Shown in pieces: positions 13,375 to 26,949 of a DNA stretch of 64,000 bases. The notes below the pieces were generated by a model. That model was not told where the DNA came from. It saw only the letters and a program-made list of their open reading frames with translations, and did no database searches. The position numbers and the translations under genes are program-made. The number at the start of each line of letters is the position of its first letter. The stretch's first letter is position 1. The stretch spans positions 12,534,603-12,598,602 of the forward strand of contig NC_089794.1 in the NCBI RefSeq assembly GCF_040412425.1. The letters are read 5' to 3'. The stretch comes from Macrobrachium rosenbergii. Lineage: Eukaryota; Arthropoda; Malacostraca; Decapoda; Palaemonidae.

Positions 13375-13427
13375 AGTGATGCCGTCACAGACCGACACCT
13401 GATATTTATAGGGCAACGGATCCTTGA
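13375..13427 (-). promoter_or_regulatory. Gene 2 core promoter
   Basis: TATAAATA at 13403-13410, initiator-like TCACT at 13375-13379 (33 bp spacing), and TCAAGGATC with the CAAGG core at 13422-13426, 11 bp upstream of the TATA box. The leader is about 49 nt. Confidence 0.8.
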
Positions 13428-13429
13428 GG

Positions 13430-15388
<1,959 letters not shown>

Positions 15389-15619
15389 ACACACACATAT
15401 GAAATCCCTTTCATTTTGACGTGGAAAACCAAAACATTCTTGAACAAGGCTTTTCATACGAAAATGAAACACAGTGGGTTCCTGATTATTTAAAGTGGGT
15501 TCAAGATAGATTATAAAAGTCTGTGCTCAGATAAGGAGTCGAAGAAATAGTGATGTGCTGAACCATTACTACTTTTAGTTTTCTGTAAAAGAAAACTATT
15601 GCAATGGCTATTTGTCTGT

Positions 15620-15940
15620 TCGTCCGCACTTTTTCTGTCCGCCCTCAGATCTTAAAAACTACTGAGGCTAGAGGACTGCAAATTGATATAGTGATCATCC
15701 ACCCTGCAATCATCAAAAATACCAAATTGAAGCCCTCTAGCCTCAGTAGTTTTTGTTTGATTCAAGATTAAAATTAGCCATGATCGTGCTTTTGGCACCG
15801 CTATAGGCGCCAACAACACAGGCCACCACCGGGCTTTGGCTGAAAGTTTCATGGGCCGCGGGTGAGAGTTTCAGACAACATTATACGCTGTACAGAAAAC
15901 TCGATTGCGCCGAAGAAACTTTGGCGCATTTTTCACTTGT
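15620..15940 (+). repeat. Dispersed repeat with internal palindrome and 3' hairpin
   Basis: The arms near 15652-15691 and 15714-15752 are inverted copies (AAAACTACTGAGGCTAGAGG against its complement). The 3' end holds TTGCGCCGAAGAAACTTTGGCGCA (15906-15929), a second stem, followed by a T run. I recall near-identical sequence as a common interspersed repeat in decapod genomes; a repeat-library search would settle its class. It has no reading frame. Confidence 0.65.
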
Positions 15941-17080
15941 TTATATAGTAATCAGAATAGACACTCACTCCCTATTTTTCATGGAAAAACAGTCTTAACT
16001 GTTAGTTAGCTTTGGGATACGGAGCAGAGCTAGTTGCTTCATTTGGGAGGGAGCAGCAGTCATTGGTACAGAGTCGATTAAATGGAAAAGTAGAGAAGGT
16101 AGACATTTCAGTTCGTATTTTTTTTGGCGGAGGAGGAGGGGTAATTAATGATTGTGCCTCCTGTATACAACTAAGGTTGGGAAGTAGTTTGCCCATTTTC
16201 AGAATTTAATTCAGGCAAATAACATTAGAAAGATGATGAAAGGGTTGCATGTTAGTTTAAGTATATCAGTACCTTTTATATTTATAATTTGGATTTTTTT
16301 GGTTACAGGATACATCTTCCCAGTTGTTTGGTACTAAAGATGTAAATGAATAATGAATTTGTCCTCATGTAAATTGAATGCAAATTTTACATACTCTCAC
16401 AAATCAGTTCAGGCCAGATACATATATACATACATACATAAATACACAAGCTGACCAACCCGGCACTGTCCGGGAAAACTCGGAATGACAGTCGATCATT
16501 TACCTTAGAAAGGAAGTAACACATGGTGTGGTTTTGATTAACATGTTTATTTAAAGCAATGGACTCTAAACAGAACTATTAATCACAGGAAAAAAGTATT
16601 TTCAATGGTAGTACACATACTTTATACAACAAAAGAATTCAAAAGAGATGTAGGAAAATTTTTCTGAGCGTGGCTGGAATTCCAGTCACGTTACTCGGTC
16701 CGACGGTATGTTATTTAAAGTATAGGATGCGAAGTAATATTATACATGCATTTTGTAAATACTCATAAAAAGGTGAATGTTCAAAGATGGAAAAAAATAT
16801 TAGTTTTTCCAAATTAACACAGAGTATCGATAAATAGTGAGCAGTATAGTATACTCACCGCAGTTGCAAAATAACTTGGATGCAGCGTCTATCCAGAGTT
16901 GCTAGGAAATTATCTGTTTAGTGAAATTACAAATAAATTATCGCAACAATGTACTTAAAAATAATAACATAGAGAAGAAAGAAGATACTTTACTTCTTAA
17001 ATTATATAAAAAAAATCAGTTACCGAAGCACATCAGCCTAAAATCATCTTTTTTTTCTTCGCGCCTTAAACACATAAAGA
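15941..17080. other. Intergenic DNA, nothing recognised
   Basis: AT-rich. A GC-rich motif ACCCGGCACTGTCCGGG lies near 16459 but I cannot assign it. Confidence 0.45.
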
Positions 17081-17082
17081 CG

Positions 17083-17312
17083 GCATTTAAATTCCCGCCA
17101 GTCAAAAGCCCCGTTAAAGTGAACCCCAGGTGCGATTTAAATGCCCTGATGGGGTTCAGAAGATGCAGGTGTCCGCTGACTCACGCAAGTGAATTAGGGG
17201 GGAGGAGGATGATTTAAACCATTCGTTCGCCGGGAAGAATTTAAAGGTTTTCATTTAAACTGAACTGAGCTTTTTGATTCAGCGGAGTTTAAATGCCTCT
17301 CCCCTTTTTAAA
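17083..17312. other. Cluster of TTTAAA motifs in GC-richer DNA
   Basis: ATTTAAAT, ATTTAAAC, ATTTAAAG and GTTTAAAT occur at least seven times in 230 bp, twice followed by GCC. The spacers are unusually GC-rich for this window. It might be a degenerate repeat or a regulatory patch; neither is shown. Confidence 0.4.
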
Positions 17313-17545
17313 TATAGAGGCGGTGTTGCCATTTGGTATTAAGTGATGATATTTTACTAAAATGGACTTTTAAGTATTTATTAAATATTTTAATGGGACT
17401 TTATAGTTTAAAATAGTTTTTAAACTTATGTTGGATTTAATATTGTTTAAAATCTCGGATGAAAAGGTAACATATATGAGGTATTTCATGTTTAATGTAA
17501 GTGTGTCCTTGCGTGAATTAGATCATAAGAAATGTAATATCAAAG

Positions 17546-17751
<206 letters not shown>

Positions 17752-17757
17752 CCCAAA

Positions 17758-17860
17758 TACATGTATTCATACTACTCGTGTTAGGCTTCAATTAGACGGG
17801 ATGGTTTAGATTCCAGTCTTCAGTCTAATTGAAGCCGAACACAAGTAGTATGAATATGTA
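17758..17860. repeat. Imperfect inverted repeat with 38-40 bp arms
   Basis: The arms 17758-17797 and 17823-17860 are complementary with only a few mismatches and one 2-nt indel. The loop is 25 nt. The structure is bracketed by TA microsatellites on both sides. Confidence 0.85.
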
Positions 17861-17898
17861 TAAACAGTGAAGTTGTCTGACTATTTTGTGATATACAT

Positions 17899-17959
<61 letters not shown>
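17899..17959. repeat. (TA)n microsatellite
   Basis: About 30 TA units. Confidence 0.98.
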
Positions 17960-17960
<1 letters not shown>

Positions 17961-18175
17961 ATTTGCAACCTCACTTTTATCTCGCATCATCACAAATACC
18001 TCTTCTAATAACTTTTGTTTATTTAAGATTGTGATCATGGACACATTAGCACCACAAAAATCCAGTATCGGTGTTTTAACTATTAAGTGGGAATCTATTA
18101 GTCCTTCCCTTTAGGAAATGAAATATGCAAAAATCAGGTTAAAAAAATAGTTCTTTAGATGAAATAAAAAAAAAA

Positions 18176-18181
18176 TTTATT
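18176..18181 (-). terminator. Poly(A) signal of gene 3
   Basis: AATAAA on the minus strand about 120 bases past the gene 3 stop. Confidence 0.5.
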
Positions 18182-18301
18182 AGACATAAGATGAAGAATA
18201 GACTGGTGACATCCTTATATCAAAATAGAAAATCTGACGTTCATGTGGAGTTTCGAATTCCGACCTTTGACCTCTCCAGGGTAGACCTTGACTCCATTAC
18301 C

Positions 18302-18988
18302 TCACTTCTCACTGGCGGACTTGACCCCATATGGGTATAGGGGGTAAGGGTAACCCACGGGATATCCGTGATATCCGTAAGTGAAAGGATATCTGCTTTC
18401 AGGAGCCAGGAGCCCGTTAGCTGGAATGATCAGAAAGCATTAAAGGAGAAAGAATGGTTTGGTAATTAGTGCTTTGTAGATAAAGAGATTGCAGCTATAA
18501 CTATTAGTAGAGTTAATTTAGAGATTTGTGAATATAATACTTCGATAATTACATTGGGTTAGTCTTCGCTAATTTGTTGTTTGAGAAAAGTTGGAAGGGT
18601 ATCCTCGAGAAATTACGTTGTGATATAACTGAAATACCCTCAAGATGCTTAAGGGTGTAATGAGTGCACCTGTGCTTTCGTTTAAGGTAAAATTTTAATG
18701 ATAATATTTCATTGTCCCAAAAATAAGCCACTTAGTAAATGAAAATACCAGTAAACATAAACAAAGGTCAAGTCTCTTACGGAACGTGTAGACTCCGGTG
18801 TCCTCATCCTTGATGGCATTGATGAAAGGGCTGTAGAGAGGGTAGTGATGCCCAAAGGGCAGCAGCAGGGAAGGGTCGGCCTCGGGTTCTGGCAGGGGCA
18901 CAGCCATGGCCACAGCCACCAGGCACAGTAAAATCTGTGGTAATGAAAGGATAAAATGATTGAGAATACTGTAGAGGGAAATCGTAAT

Positions 18989-19074
<86 letters not shown>

Positions 19075-19691
19075 TTGCATGTATATATTATATATATACA
19101 TATATATATTTTTATATCATTATAAACAGGTTAACTTAAAAAAACTCCACATGTCACATTCACATAGTAACGAAACAGAAAGCAAACATCTCAATGCTTC
19201 CCTTGTACTTCAAGAGCATAAATAAAAACATGGACATGCATAAAAACAAAGCAAATATGGGCATCTTTTTGCTTAATCTTCTTTTTGTAAATAAAAAAAG
19301 AGTACCTAACTAATTAGCCTTTAACATTGACAAAATAATCGCATAATTTTTAGATCGTTAAAACCGAAACATTTACATCGTATGATTTAATCCAGAAAAC
19401 TGGAAAATTTAACGATGTAATTTGTCATTATACAAAATGTTCGTGAACCAAATATCCATTCGTGTGCTGAAATACAAATGATTTACATTCTTCCATAATA
19501 TTCATATAAAATCGGTCCTCATTTTCCTTTTAAAATATTCGCAAAACATTAGGCTTTAGAATGCTGTAATAATAATGTGATAATAATAATAGACAATGAA
19601 AGGCTTTAACAGTTCTTATGAAATGTCTTCGCCAAGATTTAATATACTTATCCTTCATTAGTTAAGCAAAACTTACCGCGACCTTCATCAT
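18302..19691 (-). CDS. Gene 3: small secreted protein with acidic N-part and YGYHGYP C-part
   Basis: Coding exons 19677-19691, 18781-18934 and 18302-18420, with GT-AG introns (donors GTAAGTTT and GTAAGAGA) of phase 0 and phase 1. The product is 95 residues from the first ATG. The next codon is also ATG and lies exactly where the other family members start, so 94 residues is equally likely. The signal peptide MMKVAILLCLVAVAMA is followed by VPLPEPEADPSLLLPFGHH, then YSPFINAIKDEDTGVYTFP. Gene 1 carries the matching PEPEADP..LLLP and NPFVHSINAGD. Exon 3 encodes a Tyr/Gly/Pro-rich end (FTYGYHGYPVGYPYPLYPYG) and SASEK. There is no cysteine after the signal. It is probably secreted cuticle or matrix protein; no named domain is recognised. 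Confidence 0.9.
18989..19074. repeat. (TA)n(TG)n microsatellite in gene 3 intron 1
   Basis: About 31 TA units then about 11 TG units, inside the 742-bp first intron close to the exon 2 acceptor. Confidence 0.97.
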
Positions 19692-19731
19692 GGTGGAGTG
19701 TTTGAACTTGCTAATCCTTCTCTAAGGATCT

Positions 19732-19785
19732 ACTGATGCTAGAAACCTATGGACAACCGTATATATACCCCCTAAATATCCTTGA
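19732..19785 (-). promoter_or_regulatory. Gene 3 core promoter
   Basis: TATATATA at 19760-19767, initiator TCAGT at 19732-19736 (33 bp), and TCAAGGATA with the CAAGG core at 19780-19784, 12 bp upstream of the TATA box. The leader is about 43 nt to the first ATG. Confidence 0.8.
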
Positions 19786-19957
19786 AAGATAAGGGCCGTG
19801 ACAACCACACCTGCCCTAAGGTAATTATGCCTCATTACCTGAGTATGTATCCCCTCCCATACCGACCGAGGAAGGAAGCTTTTGGTCTGTCTTTGAATTT
19901 ACAAGAGTTTGTTGATAGAAGAAGTCAAATTGCTCAGGACTGTTTGTACATATTTTT

Positions 19958-20292
19958 CCTCCTCCTCCTCCTCCTCCTAGTAATACTACTAATCCTACTA
20001 GTGATACTACTAGTAACCAGTGGTACCCTCCTCCTCCTCCTCCTCCTAGTAATCCTACTTATCCTACTGGTGATACTACTAGTAACCAGTGGTACCCTCC
20101 TCCTCCTAGTAATACTACTAATCCTACTAGTGTTACTACTAGTAACCAGTGGTACCCTCCTCCTCCTAGTAATATACTAATCCTACTAGTGATACTACTA
20201 GTAACCAGTGGTACCCTCCTCCTCCTCCTCCTCCTCCTCCTAGTAATCCTACTAATCCTACTAGTGATACTACTAGTAACCATTGGTGCCCA
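19958..20292. repeat. CCT-rich minisatellite upstream of gene 3
   Basis: Five units, each (CCT)3-8 followed by AGTAAT(A/C)CTACT, then CCTACTAGTGATACTACTAG, TAACCAGTGG and TACC. Unit lengths vary in threes because the CCT count varies; the fourth unit has lost two bases. The array lies about 190-525 bp upstream of the gene 3 TATA box. One plus-strand frame is open through the first three units (Pro/Ser/Thr/Asn, NQWYPPPP) but has no start and breaks in unit 4, so I do not call it coding. Confidence 0.9.
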
Positions 20293-20299
20293 TGGAACC

Positions 20300-21537
20300 T
20301 CCACGGTTAATTTGGGTTATCTGAAAGAGTCCGTGAATAGCATTTTTCAGATGAAATCCGGGAGAGTACACTTCTCCTTTATCAATAAACTTCGGTAGCT
20401 ATTTACTGCACGGGCTTTTGTCCCATTTCCTCTTCCTACCTTCTCCTGTCCTCTCTTAAAATTTCTTTATTACGTGAAAACAGGTGATTATATTTCATTG
20501 AAAGGTGGTGGTGACTTTCACTAAGTGATCCTCTGAAGATGGTTAACTTGTGAGAGAAATCGGTCTAAGTTTAAAGGTCTAGGGTTAAGAGGTCGCTGAT
20601 CCTCTGTAATTCAGATGCCTCATAGACGATTGTATTTTCGTAGTAGCCTTTTCTTGCTGATGAATGATAACTGTACTTTCCTTAAATTAAGGTTTACCAT
20701 GTCTGACTTTTCAAACAAAAAGGTCAAAGCCAAAGAACAGGTTATAGTATCTTTATTGAAAACCGTTATGTAAGCCATAGAATTATAGTGACTTCGTTTC
20801 TTTATTATTGAGTTTGCTTATTAATTTCCCTTTATCAAAAATAATAAACCTATATTTTTACTTTGTTAAATCATAGGGGCTCATAAGCACTCTTACATAA
20901 TACTTCTCACGGTATAAACAAATCGGGTGATTTATTGCAAGTTATCTAACGTCACAACGGCCAGGGTCACCACCGCCAAAATTAAGTTTGCCGGACAAAG
21001 AAAAAATATTTATAAAAATTATTTTCAAAGATTTTATTTTATAAAAAATTCTTAAAATTAGTCAAAGAATTAGTAAAAGCGTTCACATATTTGTTGATAA
21101 ATGGATGCTGATATACTAGCTATCTTGCCCTCGTTCAGAAAAATCTCATGTTTGCTAAACTGTGCAGTCTCTGAGAAGACATAGTTATTTTAGTTGAAAT
21201 AATGATTTTATTATTATTTATAGGGAGGTCATGATCGGTGCTGAATTATGATTGGCTGCCCGGGGCATAGCTATCTTCTGTTTTCGTCTTGCGTGCGAGC
21301 GGCGTTGTAGTGCTGAGGAAAAACCTCAATTTCGATCCTCGGATGCCGAATTTTGACTCAACTGTCGCTCGGTGCATGTCTCCTGGCTGCCGGGAGGAGA
21401 AAGGTTTCTTGCTGAGAAGACGTATGGTCAATTTGGTCAATTACTAATGTTCGTGATTATGTCTTTTCTTGCTATTTTCTGGTTATGGACGGTCCTGGCA
21501 TGATTAAAGATAGCCCCTATTATTAGAAACGCATTAT
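20300..21537. other. Intergenic DNA, nothing recognised
   Basis: No gene or repeat family that I can support. Confidence 0.5.
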
Positions 21538-21577
21538 TATTATTATTATCCTATTATAACCAGGCTGCTCGTCTTTC

Positions 21578-21608
<31 letters not shown>
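21535..21608. repeat. Interrupted (ATT)n microsatellite
   Basis: Two ATT runs separated by about 35 bases. Confidence 0.9.
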
Positions 21609-21611
<3 letters not shown>

Positions 21612-21789
21612 AGTGTAAAATGCCATATGTAAAATTACTACTCAAACTATCATACATAAACAAAGAGGTGTATTGATCTATTCCAGGTGCAGAACTTGAA
21701 TTTGGCAGGAATACTTACGGCACCGGAAGCCAGTACCTATTTATTTTGACAGCTGAAGTCATTAAGTCTAATGTCACCCATGTACATCT

Positions 21790-21870
21790 CTAGAAGCCAT
21801 TGTTCGAATCGTGGTCCAGGTAGGTGCACTTATCAGATATAATTCCCTTTGGGCAAAAAGTTATTCAAAA
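21790..21870 (+). mobile_element. tRNA-derived SINE fragment, second copy
   Basis: GTTCGAATC (B box) followed by CACTTATCAGATATAATTCC and CTTTGGGC, parallel to the minus-strand copy at 8190-8320. Confidence 0.6.
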
Positions 21871-21918
21871 TAATTATTAATGGGTTATCTGTGCTATGAT
21901 ATATACAATATTAATGGG

Positions 21919-22183
<265 letters not shown>

Positions 22184-22413
22184 CTTCATTGGAAGGTTGG
22201 TAGACCTCTCGGCTAGCACGCTGTTGGCCCAGCGTTTGACGCTCTGACCGGCCAATGAAGAATTAGTGGTTCGGATTCCACAATAAGCTGTAGGTCCCGT
22301 TGCTAGGTAACCAGTTGGTTCTTAGCCACGTAAAATAAATCTAATCTTTCGGGCCAGCCCTGGGAGAGCTGTTAATCAGCTCAGTGGTCTGGTTAAACTA
22401 AGATATACTTAAC
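22184..22413 (+). mobile_element. SINE, GGTATACTTAAC-tailed family, copy 1
   Basis: A tRNA-like head is followed by CCAATGAAGAATTAG, GTGGTTCGGATTCCACAATA, AACCAGTTGGTTCTTAGCC, GGCCAGCCCTGGGAGAGCTG and the end TATACTTAACTTT. It aligns base for base over long stretches with the minus-strand copies at 36078-36352 and 57578-57850. About 50 bp between AATTAG and TGGTTCGG, present in the other two, are missing here. Confidence 0.88.
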
Positions 22414-22419
22414 TTTATA

Positions 22420-23271
22420 TGTATATATAGATGTATAATTTTATATCTATATATATGTGTGTGTATGTATGTATATGTATTATACATAAATATATAAATC
22501 CCTTCACTGATAAATCTTTCATCGTCTGTGACGCTAGCCCATTGTCTGTTACCGTCTTACATATTTTTCTGACTTCCTTGTAGCCAAATTCATCTGTCAT
22601 AATTATATTTATGGCCACATTTTTTTTCTTCTCCTTAATTGTAAGTGACAATTATCAAATAAACTTCCAGCCACTGTTCTTACTTATATACTCATTCACT
22701 TGCCCATTTAGTTACTCTGCGCAAACTCATAATCTGACATACTTCTTCCTTCATCCTTATATATAATTTACTGTTAATAATCATGCATTTCAAAAATTCC
22801 AGTTCTTTTTTTAATACATTTCCACAACATATTCTTCATTCTTATTTAGTCAGGAATTCCTGCCATCAACTATGCCAGATTTTTCTGTGTCAGTGACCTG
22901 TGCATTTAAATCATCTAGCACGACCGTTCTCGAACATGCTTTTTTAACCATTTTTAATACGAATTCTTTCTTTATTTATTCAGTTTTATTTCTCCGTAGG
23001 ATTAAAACGAAACATTGTTCCTGTTGTAAAATGTATTTTTTTTTTTTCACAATAGTAAATGGAGAGAGAGAGAGAGAGAGTAAAAACATATCATCAGTAA
23101 CAAAACCGAGACTAATTTAAAACCAGAAAAAATTAATGTCCCTAGAGAGAAATAAAAAAAGCATTTGATAGTAATTCAGGCATACACAACAAACCCATGA
23201 TCCTGAAAAGTCAGAAGAGTAATTTAGTTCAGTAAGAATCCCAGCGTCTTGACACTAGAAATCCAACACTC
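22420..23271. other. Gene 4 downstream region
   Basis: AT-rich, with a short GA microsatellite at 23061-23080. No canonical AATAAA was found within about 280 bases of the gene 4 stop on the minus strand. Confidence 0.45.
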
Positions 23272-24660
23272 CTAGAGACTGAAACTGCAGTCTTGAAGTC
23301 TAGCGACGACCGTAGGCGTAACCATGATAGCGAGGAAGCCCTTGGTTGTAGGGGAGTGGGAATCTGTTGCTGTAGGTGAGAGGGAGATCGTGGCCGTAGG
23401 GGAGGGGGATCGATGGCTGTAAGTCAGAGGAAGGTTCAGGCCATAGTGGTGGGGGATGTAGGGTTCTGTAAGAGGAAAATCAGTAAAGATAATGTAAAAA
23501 GAACTGAATTATGCAGACATTTTGCGCAAATGTATCTCAGTCGCTAATGAAAAAGTATCTCAGTTTAACGACCACTGAGCTGATTAACTCGCCTTTCATT
23601 AAAACGGGCTAAGTACCACCACTCATCTCAAACTTGTTATTAACAGCCATTCAAAAGGAGCCAATTCCATTATTCTTTTATACTCACGATGGTGATAAGT
23701 ATTGGCTTGACCGCCGTAAACGGGAGGTGATGGGACGTGACTAGCAATGACAGAAGTGGCAGCTGCTGCCATCAAACTCAGGAGAACCTGTAAAGAAACA
23801 GAGACAGAAAACGCCTAAAAGTAGATTCTTTAATCATATAACTCGAATTAAGGGCACTGCAAAAACACTCGCACATGAAAATAATGTAATTGTTATTGGA
23901 AAATATTCTGCAGCATCGCTGTCCAGGAGAAGGTTTAGAAAACGAGGATCTCAAAGGTTCACATGGGTGGTCAGTGGTACCGTCCATATTCACTTTATTT
24001 CGTCTTCATTTTTCCTTGCAAACTAAAATAACAGCCTCGCAATTGGATCTGTCCTGTCCCACTTGAACTGCAGGATAATACTGCAGTATAACAGTCATCT
24101 CTTTCCCAAAAATTTCGAACAGTATAATGCTATTACCAACATCCGTTCCGCAAAGCAGTTTCATCATCATAAATGAGCGGGAACCTTACCCTAGCTGAGA
24201 ATTTGGTGGAAACTTGCTATGATAAGGTGCTAGTGTCATTGATTTGAGGGACAGCTCAGCAAATATGGATAAAATACTAATATTTCAGATGGAATGGCTT
24301 GGAGAATCTCTGTACTTAGACGACATTTAAATCTTGTAGGGATACTTGTCATCTTGAGCGCGTGAAACCTGCTTATTTCAGTCCGTTTACACATTTCAGT
24401 TTTGCGTAACGTTTGAGATCCTTTCTTTTGGTCAAATCGTGGAATAGTCACAAAATAGGTTATCCATATCGCCAGTGTAAACACGGCTCTACCTATTCGT
24501 TTGTATGTAAGACAAAGCTTTATGAATTTGTACAAAAGAGGTCCCAAACAGAATAGAAATGGCTCAAAATACTAATCCTCTGTAAGACCAAGTTGAATGA
24601 AATATGACGAAAAATAATAAAAATCAAATAGTTTAAATAGAGTCTTACCACTGCTTTCAT
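23272..24660 (-). CDS. Gene 4: secreted family member with frameshifted exon 3
   Basis: Coding exons 24649-24660, 23688-23787 and 23272-23465, GT-AG introns, phases 0 and 1. As written the frame gives 101 residues: signal peptide MKAVVLLSLMAAAATSVIA, then SHVPSPPVYGGQANTYHHQP, IPHHYGLNLPLTYSHRSP, then a Ser/Thr/Pro-rich tail unlike the family. In the other frame, from about 23415 down, exon 3 reads LPYGHDLPLTYSNRFPLPY and RYHGYAYGRR with a stop at 23300-23302, which matches the family. Two internal DNA repeats (AGATTCCCACTCCCCTAC and CGATCCCCCTCCCCTAC) differ by one missing T, locating a 1-nt deletion in the CGATCCCCCTCCCC tract. This could be a real null allele, an assembly error in a C run, or an accepted new C-terminus. 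Promoter and splice sites look intact. Confidence 0.8.
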
Positions 24661-24694
24661 GATGACTGCTTGGAGATCTGCTTGTCGTTAGGAT

Positions 24695-24750
24695 ACTGAT
24701 GCTGAAACCCTACGTGATACTGATATATATACCGAAAATAGAACCTTGGA
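24695..24750 (-). promoter_or_regulatory. Gene 4 core promoter
   Basis: TATATATA at 24724-24731, initiator TCAGT at 24695-24699 (34 bp), and CCAAGGTTC with the CAAGG core at 24744-24748, 12 bp upstream of the TATA box. The leader is about 37 nt. Confidence 0.8.
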
Positions 24751-24759
24751 AGGCAATTT

Positions 24760-26070
24760 TTAAGAGCCTCCGCCCCACTTAAATGAGTTATTCTACTTTG
24801 AGGACGAATAATTTATTCCAATTAAAATTCATATAACATTAAAAATGCTTGGGCTGCAAGTATAAGAGCATAATTTCCTAATTACCAGACTCTAACAAGG
24901 CGTCATTCTTACAGTGTTTAAAACCAATGGTAATTTAGGAAGATTCAGAAGGTCTGAAAAATCCTCCAAGCAATAGTTATACATTTTATCCGGCCAATTA
25001 CGAAAGCATATCAAATCGCATTTAAAAACTTTGTGAAAATTTCGCTTGTGTCAGAGAAATCTAAATTTCACTTTTACTCTCAGTGGAATAATTTACAGTA
25101 TTCCTTATGGGAATAAATCAAATGTTCACATGTCTACAAAGAATTGTATTAGTTTAATAGAATTAAATATTGCGATTCCGCCATTAAAAGGAATTGGACT
25201 TTTTACTTAGATTTAAATTCTATTTTATTTCTTATTTAGTAAACATCAACCGATATTAGGGAAATCTCAGTTCCCATTTTATCTATGACAGTATTTCGGC
25301 CATATTATTATTAATAGTAGTAATGGCAGTTATAGCAGTATTGTCTTTAAAGTTGCCATCGATTTCATTATTATTATCATCATCATTATCATTATCGTTG
25401 TAGTTCTTGATGATAATGATGAATTTCATATTATTAGTTTTAAGAGAGGGAGGGAAAAAAAAGTAGTCCATTGCTCTGATTTCGGCAGAAGGTTTTCTTT
25501 TTAATTTTTTATCACTAAAAATTGCAAAATAATGGAACAAATGCCTCGTAAACTAGGTGTCCCAGATTAAAAAATGGGAGTGACCAACTGAGTATTTTTT
25601 GCTTTTTATTTACTTCCTATTTAAAATTCTGAAACTATCTTTAAAATTTCCAAAGTCAGACCTTCGCAATGCTTGCTTATTAAACTATATATTCTGTTCG
25701 TCCATATAATTACACACAAAGTATTTAAGATCCGTGGGAACGTCATCCTAATTTATCGAACCGTTTGATATGCCATTGCATTTCATTCAGTGATGTTAGG
25801 CAATGAAAGCTTTGTTCAGTGCTTGGATATGTGACCACTAAAGAATACCAGGAAACATCCTATTTTCTACCAGAAATAACAGTGATTACAAACAATCAGA
25901 TAATAAAGGCAATAAAGTCAACTGGCTGATCTTTCAAAAGAAAACAAAGGGTTAGAATCAATTCTGAAATCAGAAGTTTGATATTAGATTCACCATTTGT
26001 TTTTATTTTTCGTTAGTGTTGTTCTTAAGTTACATTATGATCAAATGATTGTGGATTTTATTCCTAATAT
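24760..26070. other. AT-rich DNA upstream of gene 4, nothing recognised
   Basis: Short ATT/ATC repeats near 25300-25430. No exon can be supported. Confidence 0.5.
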
Positions 26071-26075
26071 TAAGC

Positions 26076-26190
26076 ATAATAACAACAACAACAATAATAA
26101 TAATAATAATAATAATAATGAATTTCTACCTCACAGCCGGATCGAATGTGCGTTAATTTTCAATAACAACAGCAATAATAACAATAATTA
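26076..26190. repeat. AAC/AAT microsatellites
   Basis: Two short AAC/AAT runs flank about 55 bp of unique DNA. Confidence 0.85.
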
Positions 26191-26199
26191 AGAGCACGC

Positions 26200-26576
26200 T
26201 TTGTCCGTCGAAATAAGCAGAATGTTATAATAACCACGTGATTCAGGTGTTCTGTTATGCGACGCACCCGTTCTGGGAAGCGCGACTCTCTTTACCTGCA
26301 ATTAAGGCGGCCACAAAGCCACTAGCCGACACACTGAGCGCTTCCCCGAAGGACGAGGCGCCTGCGTTTTCAAAGTACATATCATATCTTCGCGTTTATT
26401 ATCTTGAGCAGATTTTTCTTACGCCGCGAGGTATGTCAAAGACTTGTTTGAATGACAGCAAGTAAGCAATGTTGAATTCTCATTTCATAATTTATTTCTT
26501 CATCTCCTTTGTAATTTATATTGTACTTTGTTTTTCCGTACACGGTTGCTTTCCCTGTAGAGACCCTTGTGCTTGA
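26200..26576. other. Non-repetitive DNA, nothing recognised
   Basis: Slightly GC-richer stretch (about 26240-26440) between AAT microsatellites; I find no gene structure. Confidence 0.4.
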
Positions 26577-26622
26577 TATTAATAATAATAATACTAATAA
26601 TAATCTAATAATGATAATGATA

Positions 26623-26697
<75 letters not shown>
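26577..26697. repeat. (AAT)n microsatellite
   Basis: About 40 AAT units with early ATG/ACT interruptions. Confidence 0.97.
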
Positions 26698-26949
26698 GAG
26701 GTATCCCAGGCGTAGGAGCATTCAGGCACAAATGAATGGTTGATGAAGAAAGCTAATTTTATGACATTGTCGTTTCGAGAACACAACCCAAAATGATTCA
26801 ACATGGTCGTTTAATGCACTATCAGGTTGTCAAGACACACCAGTCCTGAAAGTCTTGATAATGTTCAATTGAGGATAAAAATAAATAAATCTCACTATCA
26901 GTGTTACATTATCCGTCATTGCATGACAGGTAACCAAAACTATTTGTAT

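Noticed and set aside
23281..23465. Alternative 3' splice sites (TTACAG and CTACAG inside exon 3) as a way to bypass the gene 4 frameshift
   Set aside because: Joining exon 2 to either site gives a frame other than the family-like one, so splicing does not rescue it.
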